A stretch of 64,000 nt of DNA from Coniella vitis (GCA_011317545.1 WUJK01000005.1:2480001-2544000), one strand, 5' to 3'. Numbered from the stretch's first letter, positions 36,413 through 47,402 are shown. Notes: generated by a model not told the origin, from the sequence alone. Numbers and translations are program-made.

Positions 36413-36793
36413 ATGAACAAGGGCCCCTGTCTTATGCGCACAGGGATTGGGTGTTTGCGGGGGAACACCAGGCCCCCACCTCTCCGCAGCACAACCCCTG
36501 CTAGCTCCGTTCCCCGCACCGAGTCGGCACAGAGCGAGGTCATGGGTTCAGCTGCTGGAGCCACAGGACCACTTACTGCCTTGCCTTTGCTGCCCGGCAC
36601 CAAGAAGGGGAAAGAGAAGGGGAAACCGAGTTTCCCTCTCACCCAGTTCTTCTACCCCGCGGCGCAGTGTAACACGGGCAAGCGAGCCCGCTCACAGTTG
36701 AGAGCTTGGCTGCGGAAGCACCCTCGACGTCAGAATCCGCACGGCCCGCAGGCTGCCCTTGGCCCGAGCGACAAGACGCTTGGACGGCAAAGC

Positions 36794-36794
<1 letters not shown>

Positions 36795-36825
<31 letters not shown>
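36795..36825. repeat. poly-A homopolymer (31)
   Basis: Thirty-one consecutive A, about 800 bp upstream of the regulator start. Such runs often exclude nucleosomes in fungi; the exact length is unreliable in assemblies. Confidence 0.9.
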
Positions 36826-36827
<2 letters not shown>

Positions 36828-37625
36828 AGACAGCCAAGACAGCCCACAAAGCCAGCACGGGCGACGCAATAAAAGCCCCGAGCAGCCCCAAGTCTTGGAC
36901 TGCTCTGCACAACATTACCCCGAAGCTCCAGCTCTGCTACCTGTCTGTTGCTTGTTTCTTGCTCCTCCCTCGAGCAGCCCCCGTTTCGATTCCGGCCGAG
37001 ATCTGCCTGCCACACCCCGTCTGTTGCTGCTGCTGGCCGATCTGTTGCGCCTCTGCGTCAGCCCGCCACACTCGACATCTGCCGCCCCTGTCCGAGACCA
37101 CGCGAGGTACAATCACCGGGGTCTCCACCACTGAGCGAGCCTCGCCCAGACAGTCTGTGTCAGTGTGTGAGTGGGCGAGTGAGTGAGTGCGAGTGTGTGG
37201 GAGTGTTAGCGAGGGTGGAAGTAGCCTGGCGAAGCAGAGGTGCTATCTTGTCCAGCCAGAATCAAAGCACAAGCCGCCCACACTGCTCTTACTGGTGGGC
37301 AAGGAAGCAATGGTCCCAGCCTGGCCACTTTGCGCCGCTGAGTGAACGAGGCTGTCGCTTACCGTGCTAGGCTGTACCATCACGGCAGGGCTGTCGCAAA
37401 GTACCTGCCAGCCAGCCCTGACGGGGAAGGTCGATAGCCATACCTTGGCCCCCGTTCCCTGCTCCCACTGCCGTATTTTTTTATTTTTATTTTTTATTTT
37501 GAGTTATTTTCGGAGTGCGGCAGTCTTGGACGCAAGACAGCGAAGAGTCAGCGAAGCTTGCCAGAGACAGATTAGAAGGAGGAGGAGGAACTATACATTA
37601 TATCCATCACGGTCAATCAACAGCC

Positions 37626-40600
37626 ATGTCTCCACCAGCCGTCATGACATCCCCCGCTGGTTCTTCGATTGTCGCCCAGGGGGTGTCACCGCCGGCATCT
37701 ACCGCAGCCATCAAGCTACTCCCAGATGGAGAAGCCACCAGTCCGGACGAAGATGGTGTTGGCGGCACTGGCCTGCAGAGGACTAGTGGGGATGAAGCAG
37801 GTAGCGACGACGACGACCCTGTGGGAGAGGCGGCCAATCAGAGCGGCAAGCGCAAACGCCCCATTTCGGTTTCGTACGTCTTTTTCAATATTTCCCCTTC
37901 TTGCTGCTGTTGTTGTTGCTGTTGTTGTCGTTATTCGTGTTGTTGAGCTTCCCCAGAGTCGCCTCCGGCGGCCCGAGCCTATTATACCTCTTGCTGCCAA
38001 AATGCACCCTGCCGTCACTTTTAGCTTTTTTCTGAGCTTGCGCATCCAACTATGCATATCAACTACCTAGGTAGTTGCTACACTGCTGTATTTACCCGTC
38101 TTCAGGGTGATAAGTCTATCCCTGTGGTCGCATCCTCATGTCCCCATATACACACACAAACACATACACCAAGACAGCTACACAATGATACTTGGATCAC
38201 ATAGCCAGTATTGATTTGTTGCTGCTCTTGTTGTTTTCTTACCTTCGGCCTCATGTCTCCTCATGCCCATGCATCCTCAACACCCTCCGCGTGCGAGACC
38301 GCCGAGGTGGACCCGCCTGTTGCAGCAAGTCCATCACGGCGACGGCCAAACCCCGAGCCAGATCTCGACGCAGACGCAGAGGAAGAAGTAGACACGAAGC
38401 CGGATCGAGAGCCAGATCGGAAAAAGAGGAAATCTGCTGACGAGAATCCAATTCCAAGGTGCGAGTTATGTAAGCAGAGAAAGGTGCGGTTCCACCATTC
38501 ATTCCTTGTCTGGGATGAATTTGTGTGGTTTTATTTTATTCATCTCCAGAATTTTGCGCCTCCACGGATGCTGCAGCAACTTGTGTGCATCTTTGACTGA
38601 CTGATTATATAGGTGAAATGCGATCGTGGACAGCCGTCTTGCGGCTGGTGCAGTCGTAATGGTCAGCTATGTGAATACAAGGAGCGCAAGAAACCAGGCC
38701 TGCGGGCAGGCTACGGACGCGAGCTGGAGCAAAGGCTTGACAAGCTCGAGGAGATCCTTCGTGCTCACTCGGAAATCATCCATGCCACCTTCACTGCTGC
38801 TCAGGCTGCACCCACCGGCCTGATACCCCACCAGCCTCCACCATCTAGCATTCGAGGAAGCAATGCCAGCCTTCCTAGCGACCATGGCACGCCGCGTGAA
38901 GCGCCAGGGTCTCTATTCACGAGGGCTGAGTCCATGAGGGCCAATCAGTCTCAAGCCGAGACGGCTCTCTTTCTGCAAAAGCCATCCACATATCCGCCTG
39001 TCACGCAAACAATAGACTTTGGCATCCCGCCTCCTACGCCTACGTTGCATGACGGCATGACGCCCGCCGTCTCCATGCCCGGACTCTCGCCAACAAATCA
39101 TAGCCACATAGCAGCCATTTCCGGGGTTTCTACCGCACCGGTCATGGCGAGTGTTGCAGCACAGGAATACTATGGGACCAATGGCAATGTACCGATGGCC
39201 TCGCCCACCATGAACCTCGGCAACTCCCACGCCCAAGCCCTCTCGTCAGACCAAGACTTACCCCCCTACGATTTGCTTTATGCCCTGGTTGATCTCTATT
39301 TCAAGCATATAAATACGTGGTGTCCCATATTACACCGCAAAACAACGCTAGACTCACTGTTTGGGCCAACAATGATAGAGGAAACGGACCAGATATTGTT
39401 GCACGCCATTGTCGCCACAACGCTACGGTATTCTACAGACGCGCGGCTGACAGACGAGAGAAGACGACACTACCACCTAATATCCAAACAGCGGGTACTC
39501 CTCTATGGCATGGAAAACTCGTCCGTCAAGGCGCTCCAGGCGCTCGTGATTCTCTCGCTCGATCTCTGCGGGGACGGCAACGGACCGCCCGGCTGGAACA
39601 TCATGGCTCTCATTACCAGATCTGTGGTACAGCTTGGTCTAGCTGTTGAGACGAGCTCGTTTAGCGTACGGCCCGATTTCACTTCTATCTATACCCTGCG
39701 TGCCATGATCTTGCCCGAGCCAAAGGATTTCATCGAGGAAGAGAGTCGTCGCCGTCTCTTTTGGATGGTTTACCTGCTCGACCGCTATGCCACCATCGCC
39801 ACTGCTTTTGAATTTGCTCTCGATGACCGCGAGATTGACCGGACCCTGCCTTGTCGCGACGACCTCTGGCTCAAGAACCAACGAGTGGAAACGCGCTGGT
39901 TCAGCGACCACGCGAACCACATTCAGCACGAGCCGCACAACCACGACTCGCCCGACTGCAAAATGAACAACCCTCAGAACCTCGGCGCTTTCTCCTACTA
40001 CATTGAAATCCTCGGTATCCTGACCAAGATTCACAACTTTCTCAAGCAGCCCGTCGACATCTCGGCCCTCTCAGACGTCGAACAGTGGCAAATGCGCTAC
40101 AAGGAACTCGACAACACGCTCACCTCGTGGAAATTCGGCTTACCTGGGGAATTCGGCAACATGGCCAAGCTGTTCCAGCCAGGAAGCTCCAAGCAGCTCA
40201 ATTGCGCTTGGGTGATGCTGCATGCCACCTACCACACGGCCGTCATCCGGCTGCACTCGTCGGCCGCGTACCCCACAACACGCTCGCCCATCTTCCATCC
40301 TTCTTACAGCGCCAGCCAGCGCTGCCACGGCGCGGTGGAAAACATACAAGCCCTGGGCGAGTTTGTCGCTACCAATGGGCTCCTCTCCAAGCTCGGGCCT
40401 CCCTTTGCGTTTACGCTTTGGGTCGCAGCACGGCTGCTCCTCGTCCACGGGAGCACCGTCGAGCACAAGCTCTCTCCCCAGCTACCCTTCTTTGTCGACT
40501 GTCTTCGTGAAATGGGCCGATATTGGCCCGTTGCCGCGCGCTACTGCATTCTACTCGAGCGCGTGCTGGATGAATACAGAGAAGCCGAACGACAAGGGCA

Positions 40601-41252
40601 AAGCCAAGCAGCCTCTGCTCATACCTCCAATAGTGACGGTTCGACTGCGCCGGCCGCGGGATCGCAGCCCACGAGCGTCAAGATCCTCGCCGACATGCGC
40701 CGCACAGCGTTTGACTTGGACTTTCTCATTAGCCGGCAGCCAAGACACATTCCCGGTTCTGTGGTCGTGCCTGGAATGGGAGGGTCCACGCCAGGTCCCT
40801 CGGGACTGGGCGCAGGAGCAGGACTAGGGAATGGAAGCGGTAATAATAACAACCATGGTAATAACGGGGGTCTGGGCGGATACTCTGGGCGCAACACAAG
40901 ATACCCCAGCGTCACGCCCGCGCGCACGCCACAGCCGCAGGATCTCGAATATGTGGACATCTTTGATTTCTTCAATGTTCCCAGGTTGCCGTTTGGTGCT
41001 CCGACGGATATTGCTGGTGGAGTGGGGTCGGAGAGCCATAACGGCAACAACCATAGTAATGGTGTAGGCAGCGGCAGCGGCAGCGGCAGCAGTGGTGCTG
41101 GAGGCGGGAATGGAGCTAGTGGTGATGGGACAAGTAGAGATGGTGGTGGCGGCCAGGAAACTGGCAACGCGAATGAGTACAATATCACGGATTTTATGGT
41201 CGATGCGAATCGGGACTGGTTCAAGCAGGACGGTGCCAAGTTTCTTGCTTGA
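37626..41252 (+). CDS. Zn2Cys6 (fungal_trans) transcription factor, candidate L-rhamnose regulator
   Basis: Main reading: exons 37626-37873, 38459-38483 (25 bp) and 38613-41252, giving 970 residues. The acidic N-terminus ends in KRKRPISVS. The micro-exon encodes CELCKQRK, and the third exon continues VKCDRGQPSCGWCSRNGQLC, completing the C-x2-C-x6-C-x5-C-x2-C-x6-C zinc cluster. A basic linker and dimerisation coiled coil follow (GRELEQRLDKLEEILRAHSE), then a fungal_trans domain (LYALVDLYFKHINTWCPILH to about EESRRRLFWMVYLLDRYATI). The C-terminus is rich in Gly, Asn and Ser. The first intron is 585 bp, unusually long here, and contains an in-frame ATG at 38253 that reads without a stop into the same zinc cluster, so two N-termini are possible. 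Its place between two L-rhamnose genes makes it a candidate pathway regulator; that is inference, not homology proof. Confidence 0.87.
38061..38076. repeat. 16-bp perfect palindrome AACTACCTAGGTAGTT
   Basis: A perfect palindrome inside the first intron of the Zn2Cys6 gene, about 180 bp upstream of the internal ATG at 38253. It shares 14 bases with the palindrome at 15331. Confidence 0.85.
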
Positions 41253-42102
41253 GGGGGGGCGAGAGGTTGAAGGGCTGGGACTATATCACCACCGGGTGTC
41301 TTATTTCAGGGCTCATTCAGGAAGAAAAGCGAACGTGACCAATCGAGAAAAGGGGACGACGGGATTATATGCTATGATGTATGGGCTAGGGTATTGATTT
41401 TGAGGGCGTGTCTCAGCGGGAATGGCAATATAATCAACATCAACATCGACCGGTGTATTATACCAGTATGCTACCTGGCTTGGGTGCTTGCCTTGAACTT
41501 CCAGCCAAGATAGATGTCCAAGGTAGCCAAAATGTGGTTTAGGATAGCCCAAGTGTTATTCATTTCCTGGAGCTCATCTGGATGCTAAGACCAAGCCACA
41601 CCATGGCCTCAAGCAAGTCCTGGAGGCACACAAGGAGAATGACAATGAAAGAGCACATGGATGTAGCAGCGACCCGGCAAAAGGGAAACGGCAGGTAGTT
41701 GTCTCGCTGAAAGATAGCCCGAAGCGCTCGGGTCCCCTGGGGGACCAATGTACGTACCGGTACGTACCAGCTTGTGCCTTATATAAGTATGTACCAGGAT
41801 GAGTACTCATGTACTTAGACGATAGCTTCTGGCGGTTCGAGAAACGCTTTGCTCTCACTGACGATCGGCACGAGAACTTGGGAAGATAGAGATTCAGTTG
41901 ACGACAGGGTTGCAAAGACGCTGGGTTGTCGTGAAGATAGTGCTCTTGTAACTGTGTAAGCTGGGACTCGTCGAGTTCTTGGGAAGCTACTGACAATCTT
42001 CACAGCCACAACTTTCAACATTTGCGCATTTTCCACCATCACCACCATCATCACAACTCTGACAGGCCCTTCACAACACAGCAGCAAGCCAAGCCAATCC
42101 AA
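41253..42102. promoter_or_regulatory. upstream region of L-rhamnose dehydrogenase
   Basis: This 850-bp region follows the regulator's stop codon and precedes the dehydrogenase start. It has a GGTCCCC-TG-GGGGACC inverted repeat (41731-41746), an 18-bp perfect palindrome (41750-41767) and a TATATAA box (about 41780). No gene is seen. Confidence 0.55.
41731..41767. promoter_or_regulatory. paired palindromes, candidate operator of lra1
   Basis: An inverted repeat GGTCCCC/GGGGACC with a 2-bp spacer is followed three bases later by the 18-bp palindrome GTACGTACCGGTACGTAC. The TATATAA box lies about 13 bp downstream. The position in the promoter of a catabolic gene suggests a regulator site. The central CCGG could serve an inverted CGG-binding Zn2Cys6 dimer (inference). 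Confidence 0.5.
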
Positions 42103-42936
42103 ATGGCCCCCTCGAACCTGCTCGCTGGCAAAACCGCCATCATCACAGGCGGCACAACAGGCATCGGCCGCGCCATTTGCCTCGAATTCCTGCGCCAAGG
42201 CTGCAACGTCGCCGTCAACCACCTCGGGCTGCCCAAAGACAAGCCGCATCTCGACTCGCTCCTCGCGGAAGCAGAGCAACTCAAGTCCTCCTCGTCGTCG
42301 TCCTCTTCGCCATCCACAGTCGGCGCCCTGGCCCACCTCGCCGGCGACGTGACAGACCCCTCGACCGGCCCGGCGCTCGTCGCCTTCGCCCTCGCCGCCT
42401 TTGCCACGCCGCGGCTCGACATTTGCGTGTCCAACGCGGGCATCTGCACCTTTGCCGAGTTCCTCGACCTCCCCGCGGCGCTCTACGCGCAGACGGTGCG
42501 CACGAACCTCGACGGCGCCTTCTACACGGTGCAGGCCGCGGCGCGCCAGATGGCGCTGCACAACGCGCCGCCCGGCGGCAGCATCATCGGCATCTCGTCC
42601 ATCAGCGCGCTGGTCGGCGGCGGCGGGCAGACGCACTACACGCCGACCAAGGCGGGCGTGCTGTCGCTGATGCAGAGCACGGCGGTCGCGCTGGGCCGGT
42701 ACCGCGTGCGCTGCAACGCGCTGCTGCCGGGCACGATCCGCACGCAGCTCAACGAGGCGGACCTGGCGGACGCGGCCAAGCGCCGCTACATGGAGGGCCG
42801 CATCCCGCTGGGCCGCACGGGCGAGCCGCGCGATCTGGCGGGGCCGGCTGTGTTTTTGGCGTGTGAGGAGCTGAGTGGCTATGTGAGCGGGGCGCAGTTG
42901 CTGGTGGACGGGGGGGCGTTTGTGAATTTTCAGTGA
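42103..42936 (+). CDS. lra1: L-rhamnose-1-dehydrogenase (SDR)
   Basis: Intronless, 277 residues from the ATG at 42103. The in-frame upstream part, with a His run, has no family similarity and is leader. Cofactor motif TGGTTGIG is at 15-22, NAG at 111-113, Ser in SIIGISSISALVGG, and catalytic Tyr179/Lys183 in THYTPTKAGVLSLMQSTAVA. Specific to the fungal L-rhamnose dehydrogenase group are KRRYMEGRIPLGRTGEPRDL and YVSGAQLLVDGGAFVN. The enzyme oxidises L-rhamnose to the lactone, the first step of the non-phosphorylated pathway. It is downstream of, and in the same direction as, the Zn2Cys6 gene. A tract of eight Ser at 62-69 is inserted in the loop between early core elements, longer than I expect for the family. 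GC content and GC-ending codons rise towards the middle of the gene. Confidence 0.93.
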   Translation: MAPSNLLAGKTAIITGGTTGIGRAICLEFLRQGCNVAVNHLGLPKDKPHLDSLLAEAEQLKSSSSSSSSPSTVGALAHLAGDVTDPSTGPALVAFALAAFATPRLDICVSNAGICTFAEFLDLPAALYAQTVRTNLDGAFYTVQAAARQMALHNAPPGGSIIGISSISALVGGGGQTHYTPTKAGVLSLMQSTAVALGRYRVRCNALLPGTIRTQLNEADLADAAKRRYMEGRIPLGRTGEPRDLAGPAVFLACEELSGYVSGAQLLVDGGAFVNFQ

Positions 42937-43520
42937 AAAGGAAGAAGGGTGGGTGGTGGTGAGCTTTGTTTTTACGCACGAGGTACAAGAAAAGATATTC
43001 GAGATTAAACAACAAACACACAAAAGCGCATGGGGATGGATGTTTGCATTCTTTTGCCCGACCAACCACACGCTTCATTGCCAGCCCCAGAGGAGAATGA
43101 TTTCGACATTCAGGTGCAAATCAAGGTGCCTATCAACCGTCAGTTGAATCGGTATCCATGTTTCGAGCCGCGTATTCCTGCACAATGTGAACTTGTACCG
43201 CGGTCTGGTCTTGGTCGATGATTTCCACCTCAGTTCATACACTTTGTAACGATTCAAAATAAGTAGAAACAAGAACCTTGGGTAGATGGCAAGGAGCCCG
43301 TCTGATGATGTTCAATGTTCAATGTTCATAGTTGAAGGTCTTTTCTGGAGCACCGTACAGCATCGATAACCGAATCACTAGACGACAAGAAGCACAATCG
43401 TAGAAGCACTCACTCACTGCCTTTGCTTCGGAATACAACCAACGTAAGGACGGACAATTGTGTCTAGAAAAGATTGCCCATTTACAATGCCACACACACA
43501 GTATACATCTATATATTCTC

Positions 43521-43551
<31 letters not shown>

Positions 43552-43669
43552 ATCAACAGAATCAACAGAATCCCCTGCCTCTGGAAGCACACAAACCAAT
43601 GTGCCCAAAGAGTCGAGATGATTCCCTCTCAGCCACCAAGCGAGCGATGTTTCATTTCACTTTCTTCCC
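42937..43669. other. intergenic between lra1 and the GH5 gene
   Basis: No gene is seen. The two genes converge. An (AT)n tract lies at 43521-43545, followed by three copies of AATCAACAG-like units. Confidence 0.55.
43521..43545. repeat. (AT)12 microsatellite
   Basis: An uninterrupted AT dinucleotide tract in a 3' intergenic region. Confidence 0.9.
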
Positions 43670-44601
43670 TTAAGCAGAAGGGTAGTACTTGGCCAGAATG
43701 TCCTTGTAGGCGGCGTAGGCAGTGCCAGAAGGAGGCTCGAGCGAGTAAATGTAGTCACCCCACCAGGGGCCAGCACCCCACCAGAGGGCGCCCAGCCAGA
43801 CGTCGCTGTTGTCCGACAGGTACGAGAGCATGCCCTCGACGGCCGTCTCGCAGTCGGCGTTGACGCCGCCCGCAAACTCGCCCAGCACGCCCATCTTGCC
43901 GTTCTCCTTGAGCCACTGCGTCGCGGCCGTGACGCGGTTCTCGCCAATCGTCGTGTTGACGCACGTCGCCGAGGTGCCGGACCCGTCGCTGTCGAGGTAC
44001 TGGTGCATCTCGTAGACGAGCTTGTCGTCGACCGTGTCGGTGATGTTGCCCATGTAGTCCGAGTTGCCCGACGAGGTCCACGTCCAGGCGCCCGTGTACG
44101 AGGTGCCCTCGACAAAAATGTACTGGCTCGTGGCGCCGGCGCCGCGGATGGCCGTCACGCAGGCCTGCATCAGCTCGGCCGTCTGCGTGTCGGTCGACAT
44201 GTCGTGGGGCTCGTTGTTGCAGTCGAAGACGACCTTGTCGTTGGAGGCAAAGGTGGTCGCCAGGTTGGTCCAGAAGGTGCCAAAGTCGGCCGTCGACGAG
44301 ATGATGGTGCTGTCGTAGCGCGCGTAGTTGTGCGGGTCCAGCACGGCGTAGCTGCCCGCCTCGGTGATGTAGTTGACCACCGTCGTCAGGTTGGCCAGGT
44401 AGGCGGCGTCGAGCGTGGCCGTCATGGTGCCCTGCGCCATGCGCTCCATCAGGAAGGGCAGCCGGAAGATGTTCATGCCGTCGTCGATGAGCGTCTGGAT
44501 CGCCGTCGTGTCGGGGAAGATGAAGTCGGTGCCGTAGACGCCAGGGATGGCCGACGTGCCAAACTCGGCACCCGACTCGCTGGCGCCAAAGAACTTGAAG
44601 C

Positions 44602-44642
<41 letters not shown>

Positions 44643-45013
44643 GTAGCAGCCGCCGCCGCAGACGAGGTGCTGCTGGTGGCAGCCGCAACGGCAGCGGCAG
44701 ACGACGAGGACGAAGACGAGGCCACAACGGCAGCAGCACTGCTGCTCGCAGGAACCGAGGCCTGAGCTGCGGCGGACGAAGTGGCAATGGCGGCGGCCGA
44801 GGACGACGACGACGACGACAACGACGCCGACGACGAGGAGAGGGCAGCAACCGAAGTGGCCGCCTGGGCAGCAGCCGAGCTGCTGGGGAGGCTCACCTCG
44901 GAGGAGCTCGACGGAGGCTTGCCGTTCTTGTTGCAGTTGCGGCGCTCGACAGTGGGAGCTCCCAGAGCAGTAGCCGCGATACCAGCCGCGAGCATGGAAG
45001 TGGAAATACGCAT
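43670..45013 (-). CDS. secreted GH5 endo-beta-1,4-glucanase with Ser/Ala linker
   Basis: Intronless, 447 residues from the ATG at 45013. That start is chosen because MRISTSMLAAGIAATALGAP is a signal peptide; the upstream frame is leader without family features. After a short mature N-terminus (ERRNCNKNGKPPS), residues about 30-136 are almost only Ser and Ala, ending in 13 Ser from a (CAG)n-type tract. The catalytic domain (about 137-447) shows FFGASESGAEFG, DGMNIFRLPFLMERM, VLDPHNYARYD, the acid/base in VVFDCNNEPHDM (Glu about 266), YEMHQYLDSDGSGTS and the nucleophile in GVLGEFAGG (about 377). These are GH5 subfamily-5 cellulase features. It probably hydrolyses cellulose outside the cell. Enzymes with this linker normally carry an N-terminal cellulose-binding module (CBM1). 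None is recognisable here, so the linker hangs from a short cysteine-poor stub. Confidence 0.93.
44601..44643. repeat. (CTG)n coding microsatellite
   Basis: About 14 tandem CTG units (AGC on the coding strand) encoding poly-Ser in the GH5 linker. Length is likely to vary between strains. Confidence 0.85.
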
Positions 45014-45425
45014 AATGAATGTGGGCGCGCCGGGGGCGTCTGGGGAGAAAAGAGCGAAGGAGGAAAAAAGGAGTGTGGAGGTGCAAGAGACTGCAGAAGA
45101 GGGCGGGCTGAAGAGAGAGAAAGAAGAGGAGAGCAGAGGAGCGAGCAGAGACGAGGACAGAGCAGGAGGATTATACATAGTCGCCGTGTCGTGCGTGTAC
45201 TATGTACAAAAGCAAAAAGCAACGGCCATCAAGGTTGCATCCCAGGCACGCGCGACACGCCCGCCTCGTCCTCGCCCCTCGCTCCACGATCCACGATCCA
45301 ATCTGGCCCTGACGGGGGGGGGGGCCATGGTCCATGCCAGCAGGACGTCACATCCATAGTACTGGTGGTCTCGATGCCGCGTGATCGCCAGGCCAAAGTC
45401 ATGCCAGCTGGATTCTCCTCCTTCT

Positions 45426-45475
45426 CCTTGTCCTTGTCCTTGTCCTTGCCCTTGTCCTTGCCCTTGTCCTTGCCC
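45426..45475. repeat. CCTTGT/CCTTGC hexanucleotide repeat
   Basis: About eight tandem six-base units with T/C variation. Confidence 0.85.
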
Positions 45476-46983
45476 GTCTCCTTCTCCTTCTCCTGCCCCC
45501 TTCTTCTGCTTCTCCTGGCCAGTCAGCCTCACTCAGGGGCGCCGTCTCCCATCCGCAATCCCTCATCGCCCCCTTCAGTCACCCCCTCCCCCCCGGCACT
45601 CGGTTGCCGTCCTTGGTTTGGCTGGGCTCGCCCAGGGCGGCCTTCCTCCGTAACCGCCGTGGCACATTGGAGTCTCTGCGCGTCTCCCAATGGCGGGAAA
45701 CCTGACAAATAGGGTGCACACACACAAGCAGGCGAAAGAAACAAAGAGAGGGGCCAAGGGGGACAAGAAAAAAACAAAAGTGGGAAAACAGAAAAAAAAA
45801 AAAAAAGGGCTTTCTTTCTCGTTCATGCAAAATGAACTGCCTTAATTTTGGGCGGCGGCCCCAGCCATGAAACACGGTCAAATTCTCCTACTGGGCCGTT
45901 GGCGTTGAAACTTCCGTTGAGCGGGTGGAGAAACGCGCCCCTGGTTTAATATCAGATCCATGACAACTTGACAGCTTGCAAGCACTGCCTTAGTATGTGT
46001 GCTGTGTAAGCGCATAGAAATGGGCACGAGAGCCACTGCTGCAAGGTTACATGGTTATATAAACCAAACGAAGCGCCGTAAATGAAATATTGGGGCATGG
46101 ATAAGCGATAGAGGGGAGGAGGAGGAGGAGAAGAAGAAGCATAAATAATGCCAAGATCGCCCTGAGAACCCCCTTTTCATGGAACAAGCAAAAAGATCTC
46201 CCATTCTTGCTTCGCCTAGACGCTTATGAAGAAGAAGAAGACGACTCAAGGTTCTACAGTTTGTTGTATTTGACCGCTTGGCCCATCTTCCACCCGATCA
46301 GGTGATAGTCCAAGACTCCTGATCCATAAAAAGCGGTGATTCGGCTCGCATTTCCGACTAGTAGATCCAACGGGTCCTCCAGACGATCAAAGCGAAAAGA
46401 GGAGGGCCGCCCATCTGTTGCTAGAAAAGAAAACTCCCAAAAGGGGGAACACAGAACACTGTTCATCCCAACTGTCTCGAGGAAATCGGATCAGCACATC
46501 CAGTGTTTCTTTCATCCATTCTGACCTGTGCCATACATACACAGTACTTCATTTGTGTTTTATTATCCATCACCTTCATACACCAGCCCGGTTTTCGAAT
46601 TCCAATCCCACCCTATCTGCCAAAAAAGAAACAAAAACCGTCAAAACAAAAAACAACACAACACAACTCAAACCTTGCCAAGCAAGAGCCACACAACTTT
46701 ATCTCTCTCGTTAACTTGCGAATGGGATCAATCATTAAAAAAAAATTTAAAAAAAAAGATATTCACCCGACTCTTCCAACAAAGTTATGCATAAAACTCA
46801 CCGACTCCCAATGGGGCCCCCAACAAACCAGAACCCCCCCTTCTCTCCACGGAACAACAGCCCATCATTTGGCGAGATTGAGTTGTAGTCAGAATCGAAT
46901 CCTTTTTCAGCACTCTTTTTTGTTCCCTCTCTCTCGCGTTAAATTTCTTCATCTTCTTCTTTCTTCTTCTTTTCTTCTCTTAG

Positions 46984-47003
46984 TATATATATATATATAT
47001 ATA
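46984..47003. repeat. (TA)10 microsatellite
   Basis: An uninterrupted TA dinucleotide tract in intergenic DNA. Confidence 0.88.
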
Positions 47004-47383
47004 CACCACCACCTTAATCGTGGACGCAATTACCAAGTACATACTTGGTGAACGTAGCATTCAACCCCCATCACACCAACCAAAACCCATCGAGCCTTTC
47101 GCACACGTGTATTGCTCTAGCCATCTTCGTAATCAGTATTTCTCCCTCTCTCTCTTCTCACTCTGTGTGTGTGTGTGTGTCTGGACATCACAGAACTAAA
47201 CAAGACTTTTCTTTCCCCCTCTTCATCGACAGCTCCGGGTATACTCATAAGTACATTAGTAATGACTACCTAGTATACAATGTTGAAACTCCACCTTCAC
47301 CACTCCATCCATGCTTGACCATTTTATTACGCAGTACAGCTGCTGCTACCACTCAGCCTATCCCCCTCGTTCGAAAGTGAGGG

Positions 47384-47402
47384 AAAAAAAAAAAAAAAAA
47401 AA
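47384..47402. repeat. poly-A homopolymer (19)
   Basis: Nineteen consecutive A about 190 bp beyond the PRP24 stop codon, followed by AAG-rich sequence. Confidence 0.9.

Larger units (their letters stand above)
34890..37625. other. divergent intergenic region between lra3 and the Zn2Cys6 regulator
   Basis: This 2.7 kb holds the promoters of two divergent genes. A plus-strand frame at 36389-37186 encodes only low-complexity sequence and runs through a 31-base A tract, so I do not call it a gene. A (GGT)n tract lies at 36390-36412. Confidence 0.5.

Noticed and set aside
36389..37186. 265-codon frame on the plus strand
   Set aside because: It starts in a (GGT) repeat, runs through 31 A encoding poly-Lys and has no motif; it is the regulator's upstream region.
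41815..43071. 418-codon minus-strand frame over lra1
   Set aside because: Antisense shadow of lra1, Arg/Ala-rich without motifs.
44003..45712. 569-codon plus-strand frame over the GH5 gene
   Set aside because: Antisense shadow of the GH5 gene; low-complexity Arg/Gly sequence.
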